A stretch of 64,000 bases of DNA from CBDCHC01 sp965277055 (GCA_965277055.1 OZ255703.1:496001-560000); one strand, 5' to 3'; positions 45,792 through 55,718 are shown, numbered from the stretch's first letter. Numbers and translations: made by a program. Notes: a model not told the origin generated them from the sequence alone.

Positions 45792-48700
45792 ATGCATATT
45801 ACACCGCACACTACTCACACAAGTACCCAGATACTTACCAGTATTAAAGTATATGTAATACTTTTATTATCACTATTGTTAGTGAGTTGTGGTGGCGGTG
45901 GTGGCGGTGGCCCTGTTAAAGAGTTTACTGGGAGTACTGAGTCTACTATCTTTCTTAATGTAACCAAGGGTCCGGTTACAAATGCAAGTTGTATGCTTAC
46001 TGATGCTACAGGTAAGAACACTACCCAGCCCAATAAAACAGATTCAACTGGTCATTCCGAAAATACAGCAACAATAACTGCAGGTGCACTCATTGTTGCT
46101 TGCTCAGATGGTAGCTATACTGATGAAGCAACAGGTAGTGTGATAGATGCTCCAACTATGCATGCACTAGGCTACCACTCGGGTAATAACTTCTCTGCTA
46201 CGATATCTCCATTATCAGAAATTGTCTATCAACGAACTATCGCTCTTACAAAGAATGTTGCCTCTCTTACTGCTACAGAGATAGGTAATGAACACCAGAA
46301 AATAGCAACTTTGTTTGGTCTTGAGGGTGTAGATATTCTTAAGACAGTGCCAACTCCTCTAGTAGGTACAGGTGCCGCAACTGCAGTGAGTAAGGATGTT
46401 GCTGCAGATAAATTCGCCATAGTACTCGCAGGGTTATCACAACTCTTTTTTGAGAACTATGGTACTGCTACTGAGGAAGTAGCACAAGGGATTAGAGCAC
46501 TTGCTACTGATTTAGCAGATGGTACCTTTGATGCCAAAGACGATCTGAGAACAGCTATTGAGACTTTTATTAATAATAAGTATCCAAATAGCCCTGACTA
46601 TAAAGAAATTGCCTCAGACTTAACACAAGCAATCGGTAGTGCTACTGCTACCGTAACCCCAGTAGCTGCTCCAGTTCTCTCTATTACTACTGATACTCAG
46701 GTAAGCTATACAGTAGATGCTAGCATTACTCCTCTGGTCTTTGACTCTACTGCTGGTAAGATAACAGAGTGTAGTATCAGTGCTTTACCACCAGGATTAC
46801 AGCTTAATGGTACTCCTCTACTTTCTACCCCTGCTACGAGTTCAGGCACATGTGAACTTACTGGTACTCCAACTACTGCCTCATCATCTACAGAGTACAC
46901 AATTACTGTAGGGAATATTAGAGCTACTGATTCAGCAACTATTGACATTACAGTAAATAAAGGCACACAAGCACCACTCACTACCCCAATCCCAACCATT
47001 ATCACATTTGGTGTTGGTCAACTTACTGTAAGTGCACAGGGTGGTTCTGGTAATGGTAAAACAATTACTGCAACCAGCTCTAGTAATCCAAATGTGGCAG
47101 AGGTATCAGAAGATGGTAACGTTGTTATCAAAGGTGCAAGTACTACTACCATTACTATTACCAAGGCAGGTGATGATAATTATCTACCAATTGATACTAC
47201 CTATACGTTGACAGTATTGGAACCAAATGTTGCTACAATCACTATGCGAGTAGGAACTAATACCTCTACTATGCAGATTGCTAATCCTACACCTGGTGAA
47301 TACAATGTCTATGTATCTCCTTATCCAAACTGTGATACTACTGATATCTCCGGACAAACATGTAATAACACAGAAATCATTCCAGCATATCAAACTGCAG
47401 AGTTTACTGCTACTGATCTTAGGCTAAGTGGCAGTCCAACATTTGGTGTATTACAAACTACTTCAAATAAGCGTGGTGAGTTTTCTATTTTATTAGATAA
47501 ATTTAGTAGAAGAAGTAATCACCAAGTCGTTGAAATGAACGGTGATTTATATCTGATTGGCGGTCAAGAGAACTTTGATTCATCTTCATACAAAAATGAT
47601 GTCTGGAAATCTACTGATAATGGACAAAATTGGCTAGAGATACTTCCTCATAATACTAATGTTACTAATAATACGCAATTCTCCCCAAGAGCAGATCATC
47701 AAGTCGTAGTAAAAGATGGGGATATGTATCTCATTGGTGGTACTGATGGCTCTAACAGATTTAACGATGTCTGGAAATCTAGTAATGGGGAAACTTGGCA
47801 ACTGGTGGAACCAGATGAGAATAATCCTAATCCTATATTTAGTGCAAGATTTGCTCACCAAGTTGTGGTACTGGGTGGGGATATGTATCTCATTGGTGGT
47901 ACTAATGGTTCTGGGAGATTTAACGATGTCTGGAAATCTTCTGATGGAGCGAATTGGGCACTGGTAGAGCCAGATGAGAATAATTCTAATCCTATATTTA
48001 GTGCAAGATATGACCATCAAGTCGTAGTAAACGGTGGGGATATGTATCTCATTGGTGGTCGAGAGACTGTTAGTTCATACAAAAACGATGTCTGGAAATC
48101 TTCTGATGGAGCGAATTGGGAACAAGTACCAAAACCAACTGATTCTAGCCTTATATTTAGTACAAGATTTGCTCACCAAGTTGTGGTACTGGGTGGGGAT
48201 ATGTATCTCATTGGTGGGTTTGATAGGAGTCCAGATTCTGGGGCTACTGAGAGATTTAGAAGCGATGTCTGGAAATCTAGTGATGGGCAGAATTGGACGA
48301 AAATAACTGAGTCTAAATTTAGTGGAAGACAAAGTCACCAAGTTGTAGTAAAAGGTGAGGACATGTATGTGCTTGGCGGGTTTAATGGTTATACATTCTT
48401 CAACGATGTCTGGAAATCTAGTGATGGGGAGAATTGGACACAAATATCTATCCGCGCTGAATTTAGTCAAAGAACTAGTCATCAAGTCATTGAAATGAAT
48501 GGTACTATATACCTCATTGGTGGAGTGAATGAAGGTACAAGTGAATACAAAAACGATGTTTGGAGTTCTACTGATGGAACGCATTGGATAGAAGTATCTC
48601 CTCAGAATAATAATCCTGCTGATACTAAATTTAGCCCAAGAGGAAATCACCGAGTTGCGGTCATAGATGGTACTATGTATGTGATTGGTGGAAATAGTGG

Positions 48701-49433
48701 AAAAAGATTAAACGATGTTTGGAGTTCTACTGATGGCAAAACATGGAATCAAGTACTTGCCTACAATGATCCTCCTCAGAGTTCTCAATTTATCCCAAGA
48801 CTAGATCACCAAGTTGCGGTCATAGATAATACTCTATATCTCATTGGTGGTAGGGATAACTCTGAGAGACTTAACGATGTCTGGAAATCTGATGATAATG
48901 GGCAAACTTGGCAACCGGTGGAATCAGATGAGAATAATCCTATATTTAGTGCAAGAGATAACCATCAAGTTGTAGTCATAGATAATACTATGTATCTCAT
49001 TGGTGGGTTTGATGGTTCTAAAAGATTAAACGATGTCTGGAGTTCTACTGATGGCAAAACATGGAATCAAGTACTTGCCCACAATGATACTCCTCAGAGT
49101 TCTCAATTTACTCCAAGGCAACGTCATCAAGTCGTGGTCATAGGTGATGATACCAATGCCACCATGTATCTGATTGGAGGGGGGAGTAATACAAATGCAT
49201 ACGAAAGTGATATCTGGAAATCTGAGGATAAAGGCGTAACTTGGGACAACGTAACCGAAAATGCTGACTTTGTTGGAAGACAATTTCACCAAGCCGTAGT
49301 GAAAGATGATACTATGTATGTAATTGGTGGAAGTGATAAAGATAATAAATTCAATGATGTCTGGAGTTCTACTGATGTCAAAAATTGGTTCCTTAATCTA
49401 CACGTTAACATTTTTCTTGATTCAATTGAATAA
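45792..49433 (+). CDS. Kelch lipoprotein 4: N-terminal domain, one Ig-like repeat and 12-blade Kelch block
   Basis: 1213 residues. Same signal peptide, lipobox and seven Gly as gene 1, the shared N-terminal domain (about 45-285; TEIGNEHQKIATLFGLEG, nearly identical to gene 3), a putative Ig domain, a single Ig-like repeat (about 400-475) and the two-Cys cap. Twelve blades run from about residue 570 to the end; blade 7 (about nt 48466) has HQVIEMNGTIYLIGG, the diverged opening signature. The 3' end reads NWFLNLHVNIFLDSIE, unlike the common NWFLHVQVT ending. Intermediate in layout between genes 1 and 3. Confidence 0.88.
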   Translation: MHITPHTTHTSTQILTSIKVYVILLLSLLLVSCGGGGGGGPVKEFTGSTESTIFLNVTKGPVTNASCMLTDATGKNTTQPNKTDSTGHSENTATITAGALIVACSDGSYTDEATGSVIDAPTMHALGYHSGNNFSATISPLSEIVYQRTIALTKNVASLTATEIGNEHQKIATLFGLEGVDILKTVPTPLVGTGAATAVSKDVAADKFAIVLAGLSQLFFENYGTATEEVAQGIRALATDLADGTFDAKDDLRTAIETFINNKYPNSPDYKEIASDLTQAIGSATATVTPVAAPVLSITTDTQVSYTVDASITPLVFDSTAGKITECSISALPPGLQLNGTPLLSTPATSSGTCELTGTPTTASSSTEYTITVGNIRATDSATIDITVNKGTQAPLTTPIPTIITFGVGQLTVSAQGGSGNGKTITATSSSNPNVAEVSEDGNVVIKGASTTTITITKAGDDNYLPIDTTYTLTVLEPNVATITMRVGTNTSTMQIANPTPGEYNVYVSPYPNCDTTDISGQTCNNTEIIPAYQTAEFTATDLRLSGSPTFGVLQTTSNKRGEFSILLDKFSRRSNHQVVEMNGDLYLIGGQENFDSSSYKNDVWKSTDNGQNWLEILPHNTNVTNNTQFSPRADHQVVVKDGDMYLIGGTDGSNRFNDVWKSSNGETWQLVEPDENNPNPIFSARFAHQVVVLGGDMYLIGGTNGSGRFNDVWKSSDGANWALVEPDENNSNPIFSARYDHQVVVNGGDMYLIGGRETVSSYKNDVWKSSDGANWEQVPKPTDSSLIFSTRFAHQVVVLGGDMYLIGGFDRSPDSGATERFRSDVWKSSDGQNWTKITESKFSGRQSHQVVVKGEDMYVLGGFNGYTFFNDVWKSSDGENWTQISIRAEFSQRTSHQVIEMNGTIYLIGGVNEGTSEYKNDVWSSTDGTHWIEVSPQNNNPADTKFSPRGNHRVAVIDGTMYVIGGNSGKRLNDVWSSTDGKTWNQVLAYNDPPQSSQFIPRLDHQVAVIDNTLYLIGGRDNSERLNDVWKSDDNGQTWQPVESDENNPIFSARDNHQVVVIDNTMYLIGGFDGSKRLNDVWSSTDGKTWNQVLAHNDTPQSSQFTPRQRHQVVVIGDDTNATMYLIGGGSNTNAYESDIWKSEDKGVTWDNVTENADFVGRQFHQAVVKDDTMYVIGGSDKDNKFNDVWSSTDVKNWFLNLHVNIFLDSIE

Positions 49434-49745
49434 TTTAATTATGTGGCAAGTTCAGCCCATACGTGTAACACTCTTGTCTAAAAAATAGTTCTTGCAAGTT
49501 AACTCTGTTGTATTGGTATCTTAGTCTAGGCACTTTCTTAGTCTATTACTCACCAAAACAGTGGTTATTGCTACTGTGGGTTATATTTCATAAGAGTAGT
49601 TATCTTGACGATGGTTTTGATTTGTGCCTCCTTGTCAAAAGTGATAGTATCTATTACTTGCGTTGATACTTATGATGTAAATTCGCCTGATGTGAATTAT
49701 AGTATAATCAAATCTTATGTTTTAATATCTTTAAAAGGATAGTAT
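49434..49745. other. Non-coding gap between Kelch genes 4 and 5
   Basis: 312 bases without a credible gene. It does not share the 67-base spacer found between genes 1 to 4. A TATAAT box (49703-49708) and AAAAGGA site serve gene 5. Confidence 0.6.
49703..49708 (+). promoter_or_regulatory. -10 box of Kelch gene 5
   Basis: TATAAT 37 bases before the ATG at 49746; ribosome binding site AAAAGGA follows. Confidence 0.5.
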
Positions 49746-51986
49746 ATGTACACTACACTGCATATAACTCATACATTTGCTCACATACTTACAAGTCTTA
49801 AAATATATCTAATACTAGTATTATCAATATTATTAGTCAGTTGTGGCGGTGGTGGCGGTGGTGATCAAGAACCAATTATTGATAATATGAGAGTAACTGC
49901 ACAGGTAGGAGTGAATAGCTCTACAGTGCACATTACTAATCCTAATTCTGACGCCTACACTCTATATGTATCTAATACTAGGCACTGTGATACTACCAAC
50001 CCTGGAGTAACATGCAATGAAACGCAAAACATTCCAGCAAATGACTCTACAGAGTTTACTACTACCTCTTTGACATTAAGCACTCCACTATATGGTCTAT
50101 TAGAAACTACTGCTGATACTATTAGTTTTTCAATTTCAGTAGATAAATTTAGTACAAGATATGGTCATCAAGTCGTGGTAAAAGGTGATACTATGTATCT
50201 CATTGGTGGGTATGATAATTCATCTTCATACAAAAACGATGTTTGGCAATCTGCTGATGGGGAAACTTGGACACAAGTAACTGAAAATGCTGGATTTACT
50301 CCAAGAGAAAATCATCAAGTTGTGGTACTGGGTGAGGATATGTATCTCATTGGTGGGGTTGATAACTCACATTCATACAGAAACGATGTCTGGAAATCTA
50401 GTGATAGTGGAAAAAATTGGACACAAATATCTGTTCAAGATAATACTCTTGAAAATGATACTAAATTTACTCCAAGAGAAGATCACCAAGTTGTGGTCAT
50501 GGGTGATACTATGTATCTCATTGGTGGGAGTGATAATTCTAAGAGATTTAATGATGTCTGGAAATCTACTAATGGAGCGAATTGGACACAAGTGCCAAAA
50601 CCAACTGATCCTAATTCTATATTTAGTGAGAGAGATGGTCACCAAGTTGTGGTCATGGGTGATACTATGTATCTCATTGGTGGGAGTGTTGCTCTAGATT
50701 CATTCAAAAACGATGTCTGGAAATTTACTAATGAGGAAACTTGGGAAATAGTAACTGAAAATGCTGGATTTGCTCCAAGAGAAAGTCACCAAGTTGTGGT
50801 CATAGATAATACTATGTATGTAATTGGTGGAAATAATGGTGATGGAGTTAAAAACGATATTTGGAAATCTACTAATAATGGTAAAACTTGGGAAGTACTA
50901 ACTGGGTCTCAAGTTAACGCAGGGCAAGGTCATCAAGTTGTGGTAATGAATAAGGTCATGTATTTAATTGGTACGATTGATACCTCAGATCTCTGGAAAT
51001 CTGCTGATGGAGTGAATTGGACACAACTTACTACGTATTATACACCTGATGGTTTTACTAAATTTGCTGCAAGACAAGGTCATCAAGTCGTGGCAATAGA
51101 TGATGCTTTATATGTAATTGGTGGGCTTACTAATGATGGACGCCAAAAAGATGTTTGGAAATCTACTAATAGTGGAGAAACTTGGACACAAATTACTAGC
51201 GATGCTGAATTTGCTGGCAGGTGGAATCATCAAGTTGTGGTCATAGGTGATACTTTATATCTCATTGGCGGTCAAGATGGTTTTAATTCATACAAAAACG
51301 ATGTTTGGCAATCTACTAATAGTGGGAAAACTTGGGAAAAAGTAACCGAAAATGCTGGATTTACCCCAAGAGCAAATCACCAAGTTGTGGTCATGGATGA
51401 TACTCTGTATCTCATTGGTGGGCGTGATAAAGATGTTGATGATAGTGATAGTGATAGATTTAGAAACGATGTCTGGAAATCTACTACTCAAGGACTAACT
51501 TGGGAACAATTACCTAATGCTCCATTTGCCCCAAGAGAAGATCACCAAGTTGTGGTCATGGGTGATACTATGTATCTCATTGGTGGGAGTGTTGCTCCAG
51601 ATTCATACAAAAACGATGTCTGGAAATTTACTGATGAGGAAACTTGGGAAAAAGTAACCGAAACTGCTGGATTTACCCCAAGAGCAAATCACCAAGTGGT
51701 GGTCATGGGTAATACTCTGTATCTCATTGGTGGGGAGGATGATTCTACAAGATTTAATGATGTCTGGGAATCTACTAATAGTGGAAAAACTTGGAGACAA
51801 GTAGACACCGCTAGTACTCTATTTACTCCAAGAGATAGTCACCAAGTGGTGGTCATGGGTGGTACTCTGTATGTAATTGGTGGCTACGATAATTCATCTT
51901 CATATAAAAACGATGTCTGGAACTCTTCTGATGGTAGGAATTGGTTCTTAAATATTGAAATTACCATTCGTGGAAATCTATATTAA
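49746..51986 (+). CDS. Kelch lipoprotein 5: short form, 12-blade Kelch block
   Basis: 746 residues: signal with lipobox LLVSC and six Gly, two-Cys cap domain (about 40-125), then twelve blades. It is the most diverged member: blade 6 is shortened to MYLIGTIDTSDLWKS, and blade 7 opens with HQVVAIDDALYVIGG instead of the usual EMNG signature. Two blades (4 and 10) share the GGSVA.DS.KNDVWKF variant six positions apart, as expected if the first and second six-blade halves arose by duplication. No Ig-like or N-terminal domain. A hairpin follows the stop. Confidence 0.87.
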   Translation: MYTTLHITHTFAHILTSLKIYLILVLSILLVSCGGGGGGDQEPIIDNMRVTAQVGVNSSTVHITNPNSDAYTLYVSNTRHCDTTNPGVTCNETQNIPANDSTEFTTTSLTLSTPLYGLLETTADTISFSISVDKFSTRYGHQVVVKGDTMYLIGGYDNSSSYKNDVWQSADGETWTQVTENAGFTPRENHQVVVLGEDMYLIGGVDNSHSYRNDVWKSSDSGKNWTQISVQDNTLENDTKFTPREDHQVVVMGDTMYLIGGSDNSKRFNDVWKSTNGANWTQVPKPTDPNSIFSERDGHQVVVMGDTMYLIGGSVALDSFKNDVWKFTNEETWEIVTENAGFAPRESHQVVVIDNTMYVIGGNNGDGVKNDIWKSTNNGKTWEVLTGSQVNAGQGHQVVVMNKVMYLIGTIDTSDLWKSADGVNWTQLTTYYTPDGFTKFAARQGHQVVAIDDALYVIGGLTNDGRQKDVWKSTNSGETWTQITSDAEFAGRWNHQVVVIGDTLYLIGGQDGFNSYKNDVWQSTNSGKTWEKVTENAGFTPRANHQVVVMDDTLYLIGGRDKDVDDSDSDRFRNDVWKSTTQGLTWEQLPNAPFAPREDHQVVVMGDTMYLIGGSVAPDSYKNDVWKFTDEETWEKVTETAGFTPRANHQVVVMGNTLYLIGGEDDSTRFNDVWESTNSGKTWRQVDTASTLFTPRDSHQVVVMGGTLYVIGGYDNSSSYKNDVWNSSDGRNWFLNIEITIRGNLY

Positions 51987-51994
51987 TAGATGTG

Positions 51995-52012
51995 ATCTCA
52001 CGATAGTGAGAT
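51995..52012 (+). terminator. Hairpin after the Kelch cluster
   Basis: ATCTCAC, loop GATA, GTGAGAT, nine bases after the stop of gene 5. No T-run follows, so termination may be inefficient or factor-dependent. Confidence 0.4.
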
Positions 52013-52120
52013 TGTAACCAACGATCGCTTACATTTTTTGGCACTAATGAAATATATTTCATAGGCAACATTGTTATGATAACCAAAGTCCTACCAACCA
52101 GAATTTTTATAAATGATTAT

Positions 52121-52750
52121 TTATTTGTTTAAATACTCTGCCAAACTCACCAGCTCTGCCTGAGAGTCAATTTCTAAAATCTCTGTCATGCTTTTAGTCC
52201 CCATCGATAAGAGGTAGGTAAGATTATCGTTAAACGTTGCGCCTTCTAGCACAAAGATTTGGTCTTTGTGGATTTCAAACATAAAGCCACCATTGGGAAT
52301 GGGACTCATAGAAAGAGTTATGGTATAGTGGTCTTTGATAATACTTTCTTTAAGTGAATACATCAGCCCGATATTATAGCCTACCCCAGTAAACCCATGA
52401 ATGGCGACTACTAATACATTGGTGTTGTTGTCGTTTTTAGAGGAGTTAAAAATCCCCACAATATCTTTGATAGTTGAGTAGAATGGAATACGAGTAACAA
52501 TAGATTCTAAATATACTGCTAAGCGAGTAGTTGCTATCCAGCCAACAATAGCTAGGATACAAATTACAATGATGATGCCAATGCCTGTCCAGATGAGCTC
52601 GTACTCTTTGGGGTTGAAACCTAATAAACCAAAGAGGTCGTCCATAATGAAAGATATTTGGTCAAATATCCATAACACAATGAAGATGATTGCGGTAATA
52701 GGCAAGATCCAAAAGACTCCTTGCATGGCTGAGCTGAATATTTTTTTCAT
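52121..52750 (-). CDS. DUF502 family membrane protein
   Basis: 209 residues with two membrane segments (about 10-30 and 55-80) separated by the DUF502 loop, then the conserved RIPFYSTIKDIVGIF. Function unknown. Nine bases after algC, in the same transcription unit. Confidence 0.88.
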   Translation of the reverse strand: MKKIFSSAMQGVFWILPITAIIFIVLWIFDQISFIMDDLFGLLGFNPKEYELIWTGIGIIIVICILAIVGWIATTRLAVYLESIVTRIPFYSTIKDIVGIFNSSKNDNNTNVLVVAIHGFTGVGYNIGLMYSLKESIIKDHYTITLSMSPIPNGGFMFEIHKDQIFVLEGATFNDNLTYLLSMGTKSMTEILEIDSQAELVSLAEYLNK

Positions 52751-52759
52751 AGTTGTATA

Positions 52760-54127
52760 TTATGAGAGTGGGTGTGGAATGTGGTGGCTATCTAACCAGT
52801 TGGCAAATTCACTAATAATAGACTCTAAGTGCTCCTTGGTGTCTGCCTCAAAACGTAATACTAAACATGGTGTAGTATTAGATGGGCGCACAAGCCCAAA
52901 ACCATACGGATAATCCACTCGCACCCCATCTATAGTATTCACCTCACCATTAGGGAAGCTCATCTGTGATGTCAGTGTATCCATCACCTTAAACTGCTCC
53001 CCCTGTTGGTCAAATTTGATATTAATCTCTGGGGTATTTACGCTATTTGGCAAAGCTGCAAATAACTCGCTACTAGTCTGGCTAGTCTGCGCGAGTATTT
53101 CTAGTAGGCGTGCACCAGTGTACAGTGCATCATCAAAGCCATACCAACGGTCATTAAAGAATATATGACCACTCATCTCACCACCTAGGAGTGCTTGTTC
53201 TTCATAAATGGTTTTTTTAATAAATGAGTGCCCTGTTCGGCTCATAATAGGTGTGCCACCACACTTAGTGATATGCTTTGGCAAGTGTGCGGTGCATTTT
53301 ACATCAAACACTATCTTACCACGTTGCTCTCGCAAAATATGCTCAGCATAGAGCATCATTTGTCTATCTGCCCAGATGATATTCCCCTCATTATCTATCA
53401 CTCCGAGTCTATCCCCATCGCCATCAAATGCTAATCCAATATCAGCCCCCGTTTGGACTACTTGAGCGATGATGTCTTCTAAGTTTTTAGGGTGAGAAGG
53501 GTCTGGGTGATGGTTTGGGAAGTTGCCATCTATAGTGCAGTAGAGTTCTTCTAGCTCTGCTCCAAGACGTGTATACAGTTCAGGGGCAAAGTCTGATGCT
53601 ACCCCATTTCCGCAGTCTATGACTACTTTTAGAGGTTTTGCGAGGGTAATATCAGAGGTAATACGGTTATAGTAGTTTTCATTAATGTCTGCATTAGTTT
53701 TTAGTCCATTGCCCTCTTCAAAGTCACCTGCAATAATCAGTTGATAGAGTTCTTGAATTTGTTCACCACTAATAGTAGTGCTATTAATGATGATTTTAAA
53801 GCCATTGTACTCGGGCGGGTTGTGCGAGCCAGTGATCATCACGGCACTATTTGCCGAGGTAGTTTTAGTAGCAAAATAGGTCATAGGCGATGCCACCATA
53901 CCAATATCTACTACAAAGCAACCAGTAGAAATAATGCCTTTAATTAGACTATCACGAATCCATGCTCCGCTTAAACGCCCATCACGACCGATGACAAATT
54001 CTTTTTCGCCTTGGCGGAGTGAATAGGTACCGAGTGCTTTACCAATAAGTTCTACACTTTCGGGAGTGAGCTCAGTATCTACGGTACCACGAATATCGTA
54101 AGCTTTAAATATTGATTGCACAATCAT
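52760..54127 (-). CDS. algC: Phosphomannomutase/phosphoglucomutase
   Basis: Alpha-D-phosphohexomutase interconverting hexose 1- and 6-phosphates for nucleotide-sugar and envelope polysaccharide synthesis. 455 residues with the phosphoserine loop ITGSHNPPEYNGFKI, metal-binding DGDGDRLG, and the sugar-binding GGEMSGHIFF. Whether mannose or glucose is preferred cannot be told from sequence. Confidence 0.94.
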   Translation of the reverse strand: MIVQSIFKAYDIRGTVDTELTPESVELIGKALGTYSLRQGEKEFVIGRDGRLSGAWIRDSLIKGIISTGCFVVDIGMVASPMTYFATKTTSANSAVMITGSHNPPEYNGFKIIINSTTISGEQIQELYQLIIAGDFEEGNGLKTNADINENYYNRITSDITLAKPLKVVIDCGNGVASDFAPELYTRLGAELEELYCTIDGNFPNHHPDPSHPKNLEDIIAQVVQTGADIGLAFDGDGDRLGVIDNEGNIIWADRQMMLYAEHILREQRGKIVFDVKCTAHLPKHITKCGGTPIMSRTGHSFIKKTIYEEQALLGGEMSGHIFFNDRWYGFDDALYTGARLLEILAQTSQTSSELFAALPNSVNTPEINIKFDQQGEQFKVMDTLTSQMSFPNGEVNTIDGVRVDYPYGFGLVRPSNTTPCLVLRFEADTKEHLESIISEFANWLDSHHIPHPLS

Positions 54128-54296
54128 TGGTATAGGATAAATAAAAAATTTCTATTTTACTCACCTATCTGCGATGTGTTTTGCGATGTGCTGAGTAAAA
54201 GCATACATTCACAAAGATTATTCTAATAACATTATGTATACATTACTCCAAGTGTTATTCACTATTTTGCATAATGACGAGTTTTGGCACAATTCA

Positions 54297-54878
54297 CTAT
54301 ACAACATTTATCAGGATAAAGAGTATAAGAAGTACTACTAACGCATAGCCTATATAATCTATATATTTACGTAAGAATTTGTCGCATTCCTTGCCCAGAT
54401 ATTTCACAAATAATGCAACGAGCAAAAAACGTAAGCCTCTGCCCACAAATGAAGCGAGAACAAAGGGCCCAAAACTCATAGCCATTACCCCAGCAGCAAT
54501 AGTAAATGCTTTATATGGAATCGGCGAAAACCCTGCCACAAAGACAATAAACACGCCATAATCAACAAATGCTTCACGGGCAAAGTTAAATTTATCAATA
54601 TACCCAATGCGTTCAACCAAGGGCATAATAAAATCAATAAAATACATTCCAAGTACATAGCCAATAATCCCACCAATGACTGAAAACAAGGTAGTCATAA
54701 AGGCAAAATAATAGGCTTTTTCAGGGCGAGTCAGCACCATAGGAGCTAGCATCACATCAGGCGGAGGGTATGGCAAAATAAAGCTCTCTACGGTGCTTAA
54801 AGCACATAAGTACCAAACACTTAGGCGGTGCTTTGCCAACTGGAGTGCGTTATTGTAAAGTGAGGTAAATATCTTCAT
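54297..54878 (-). CDS. yqaA: YqaA family membrane protein (DedA/SNARE-associated fold)
   Basis: 193 residues, four or five membrane segments. The LYNNALQLAKHRLSVWYL start, ESFILPYPPPDVMLAP and FSPIPYKAFTIAAGV are hallmarks of YqaA/VTT-domain proteins, a group linked to lipid transport. Six bases after map, so co-transcribed. Confidence 0.9.
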   Translation of the reverse strand: MKIFTSLYNNALQLAKHRLSVWYLCALSTVESFILPYPPPDVMLAPMVLTRPEKAYYFAFMTTLFSVIGGIIGYVLGMYFIDFIMPLVERIGYIDKFNFAREAFVDYGVFIVFVAGFSPIPYKAFTIAAGVMAMSFGPFVLASFVGRGLRFLLVALFVKYLGKECDKFLRKYIDYIGYALVVLLILFILINVV

Positions 54879-54884
54879 ATAGTG

Positions 54885-55685
54885 TTATGCTATGCCTAGA
54901 GCTGCTTTGAGGTCTGTTTCCTCTTCTCTAAGAGTAAGTACTTCTACTCCCGTCTCGGTAGTGAGTATAGTATGCTCCCATTGAGCAGAGAGACTTCTAT
55001 CTTTGGTGGTTACGGTCCAGTTATCAGTTTTTGAGAGGTTTACTTCCCAACTACCAAGGTTAATCATCGGCTCTATAGTAAAGCACATACCGGGAGTGAT
55101 CACTGGGTATTCTTTGCCATCGTTATAATGTACTACTTGTGGTGCTTCATGAAAATTACTCCCAATACCATGTCCGCAGTAGTCTCGCACTACTGATACT
55201 TTTTTGCTGTTAGCAAACTGCTCTATTGCCTGCCCAATAACGCTAAATGTCTTGCCTATTGCCACCGACTGAATACCAATAATCAATGCTTCACGAGCAA
55301 TATTAGTAATCCGCTTTGCCTTAATACTACCATTACCTACAATAAACATTTTAGAAGTGTCTCCGTGATAGCCGTCTTTAATGACTGTGATATCAATATT
55401 TACAATATCCCCTTTTTTAAGCGTCTTACTACTGGGGATGCCATGACATACCACATTGTTTACACTTGTACAAATAGACTTTGGAAATGGCGGATTACCA
55501 TAATTAAGCGGAGCAGGAATAGCATCTATGTCGTTGACAATATAATTGTGACACAACGTATTAAGTGCATCGGTAGTAATGCCTATTGTGACATGCGGAG
55601 TAATAAAATCAAGTACCCTTGCTGCTAATTTACCAGCAATGCGCATTTTTGCGATTTCTTCAGTAGATTTAATGCTAATACTCAA
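54885..55685 (-). CDS. map: Methionine aminopeptidase, type I
   Basis: Removes the initiator Met from nascent proteins. 266 residues; the TTG start is chosen because MSISIKSTEEIAKMRIAGKL aligns with the family N-terminus. Metal ligands lie in IDITVIKDGYHGDTSKMF, CGHGIGSNFHEAP, TIEPMI and the C-terminal WEHTIL. A TATAAT box on the minus strand lies at 55713-55718. Confidence 0.96.
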   Translation of the reverse strand: MSISIKSTEEIAKMRIAGKLAARVLDFITPHVTIGITTDALNTLCHNYIVNDIDAIPAPLNYGNPPFPKSICTSVNNVVCHGIPSSKTLKKGDIVNIDITVIKDGYHGDTSKMFIVGNGSIKAKRITNIAREALIIGIQSVAIGKTFSVIGQAIEQFANSKKVSVVRDYCGHGIGSNFHEAPQVVHYNDGKEYPVITPGMCFTIEPMINLGSWEVNLSKTDNWTVTTKDRSLSAQWEHTILTTETGVEVLTLREEETDLKAALGIA

Positions 55686-55712
55686 AAGATAGTTATAATT
55701 TTAAATAACAAA

Positions 55713-55718
55713 ATTATA
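55713..55718 (-). promoter_or_regulatory. Probable -10 box of map-yqaA
   Basis: TATAAT on the minus strand, 27 bases before the map start codon. Confidence 0.4.

Noticed and set aside
27873..51800. Many minus-strand open frames of 60-190 codons inside the Kelch genes
   Set aside because: They recur once per blade because the repeated plus-strand codons lack antisense stops; their products are low-complexity repeats of one another with no start signals.
25581..51986. CRISPR-like appearance of the regularly spaced repeats
   Set aside because: The period of about 150 bases is coding and in frame, repeats are imperfect, and there are no unique short spacers or cas genes.
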